A stretch of 64,000 nucleotides of DNA from Gaeumannomyces sp. JS-464 (taxonomy: Eukaryota; Ascomycota; Sordariomycetes; Magnaporthales; Magnaporthaceae), in the NCBI GenBank assembly GCA_002197995.1, contig NGZR01000005.1:5208001-5272000 (forward strand), read 5' to 3'. A program made the position numbers and the translations under genes. Under the pieces are notes generated by a model, which saw only the letters and a program-made list of their open reading frames with translations, did not search any database and was not told the origin of the DNA. Positions 63,121 through 64,000 of this stretch are shown here, one piece after another (position 1 is the stretch's first letter; every line of letters starts with the position of its first letter).

Positions 63121-63796
63121 ATGACGGACACGAACACCAGCCCCGAGCCATCCTCGGCGTCTAGCCCAGGTCTCGAGGCGACGATCGAGGAGTTGAGGGC
63201 GACCGAGCGCAGGAAGGACGCCCTCACCACGCCGAGTTCTATTGTCGTAGATATATCGCAGCGTATGGGGTCCCCCCTTTTCCTTATTTGCCTCTTCTTC
63301 TCCTTTTTCTCTTTTTACTAACCTGGGAGCTTCGTTGGCTATTTTTTTTTCTCTTCCTTTTTTACTAACCTGGGAGCTTCGTTGGCTATTTTTTTTCTCT
63401 TCCTTTTTTACTAACCTGGGAGCTTCGTTGGCTATTTTTTTTTCTCTTCCTTTTTGGCTAGGAAACTGCCATAATCCGTGCGCTGAACTCCAAAGTCATC
63501 AGCGACACCGGAGTGGGAGACGGGTCACCCGATTGAGTTCTGCCCGAAAACCGTTGCAGACCTGAGGAGCATGAGCGGTATGTTCCTGGCCTACCTCTTA
63601 TGGCGGGCAGTTGCCTGCTAACTGTCACACGCCCGCCTACTTCACCTCTTAAAAAGCCCTCGGAACTGAAGCCGCTCCTTGCAGCGTTCAACATCACACC
63701 GCAGGAGGATGCAACCGATGGAGAGATGAGAGAGATGGTGGCGGAATACATGGGCGTCAATCTTTACGTCTTCTGCTTTTTAAGGGGCGCTCCTTG
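63121..63796 (+). CDS. Small hypothetical gene, tentative
   Basis: ATG 63121 opens MTDTNTSPEPSSASSPGLEA and a charged helix (TIEELRATERRKDALTTP). A candidate intron from about 63263 to 63461 carries a minisatellite (listed) and ends at GGCTAG. The next block reads ETAIIRALNSKVISDTGVGD and, after one frame change near 63525, HPIEFCPKTVADLRSMS. A second intron leads to ELKPLLAAFNITPQEDATDG and a stop at 63796. The phase at the first join does not fit the simplest donor, so the exon limits are uncertain. No family recognised; the helical charged pattern suggests a small soluble protein. Confidence 0.4.
63312..63455 (+). repeat. Intronic minisatellite, three units of 46-47 bp, each with TACTAAC
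   Basis: Three near-identical units, each TACTAAC (at 63316, 63363 and 63409) followed by CTGGGAGCTTCGTTGGCTA and a long pyrimidine tract. Only the last is followed by a usable acceptor (GGCTAG, 63456-63461). Confidence 0.9.
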
Positions 63797-64000
63797 AGCA
63801 AGACACGGACGGCATGGATTTATATCATTAAACAAAAACCTGATACCGTACCCCTTAGGACACGGTGGAATTGTTGAGGCTAGGTCGGGCGGCTATGGCG
63901 GTGTTTGGCTCGTCTCTGTGGCGCCCACAGTCTAATCAACTCTATTGACAATACTTCTGGGTCAGAATACGGAAGAACGCATCCGTGACCGCCTATGGTG
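63797..64000. other. Right-edge flank
   Basis: 204 bases after the last tentative stop codon. Nothing was recognised. Confidence 0.4.

Overview
The window looks like nuclear DNA of a filamentous ascomycete (Pezizomycotina, probably Sordariomycetes). The signs are short introns (about 40-170 nt) with GT(A/G)AGT donors, CTAAC or TACTAAC branch sites and YAG acceptors, GC-rich coding DNA, a fused fungal ARG5,6 gene, a highly reducing polyketide synthase, and typical fungal transporters and SNAREs. There are no CRISPR arrays, insertion sequences, recognisable transposons or rRNA genes.

Layout. 0-0.6 kb: 5' part of a hypothetical gene (-). 2.3-16.5 kb: a small secondary-metabolite locus, a DHA2-type MFS efflux pump (-) and a highly reducing PKS (+) reading away from each other across a 3.7-kb spacer. 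17-28 kb: primary metabolism and trafficking, namely mitochondrial lipoyl synthase (-), a VAMP/Snc1 R-SNARE (+), the arginine polyprotein ARG5,6 (-) and transaldolase (+). 29.6-35.3 kb: an OPT oligopeptide transporter (+) and D-arabinono-1,4-lactone oxidase (+). 36.3-39.4 kb: a large uncharacterised protein with a six-copy 16-residue repeat (+). 39.9-49.1 kb: three unrelated class I methyltransferases around a small one-span membrane protein. 50.4-53.5 kb: a single-span EGF-domain protein (-). 53.5-60.7 kb: no gene I can support. 60.7-63.8 kb: a secreted or membrane protein, a tRNA-Gly(UCC), and a small hypothetical gene whose intron carries a minisatellite.

One property cuts across the whole window. 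At least ten of the protein genes, including transaldolase and ARG5,6, are broken by one-base frame changes. Nearly all would be repaired by adding one base, often in a C or G run. Because essential-pathway genes are hit as well as accessory ones, I read this mainly as consensus-level indel errors in a draft assembly, not real pseudogenes. Multi-exon models are given as outer limits, with breaks and introns described in the text. Lipoyl synthase, the SNARE and the 39.9-41.6 kb methyltransferase read through cleanly and anchor the splice rules used elsewhere.
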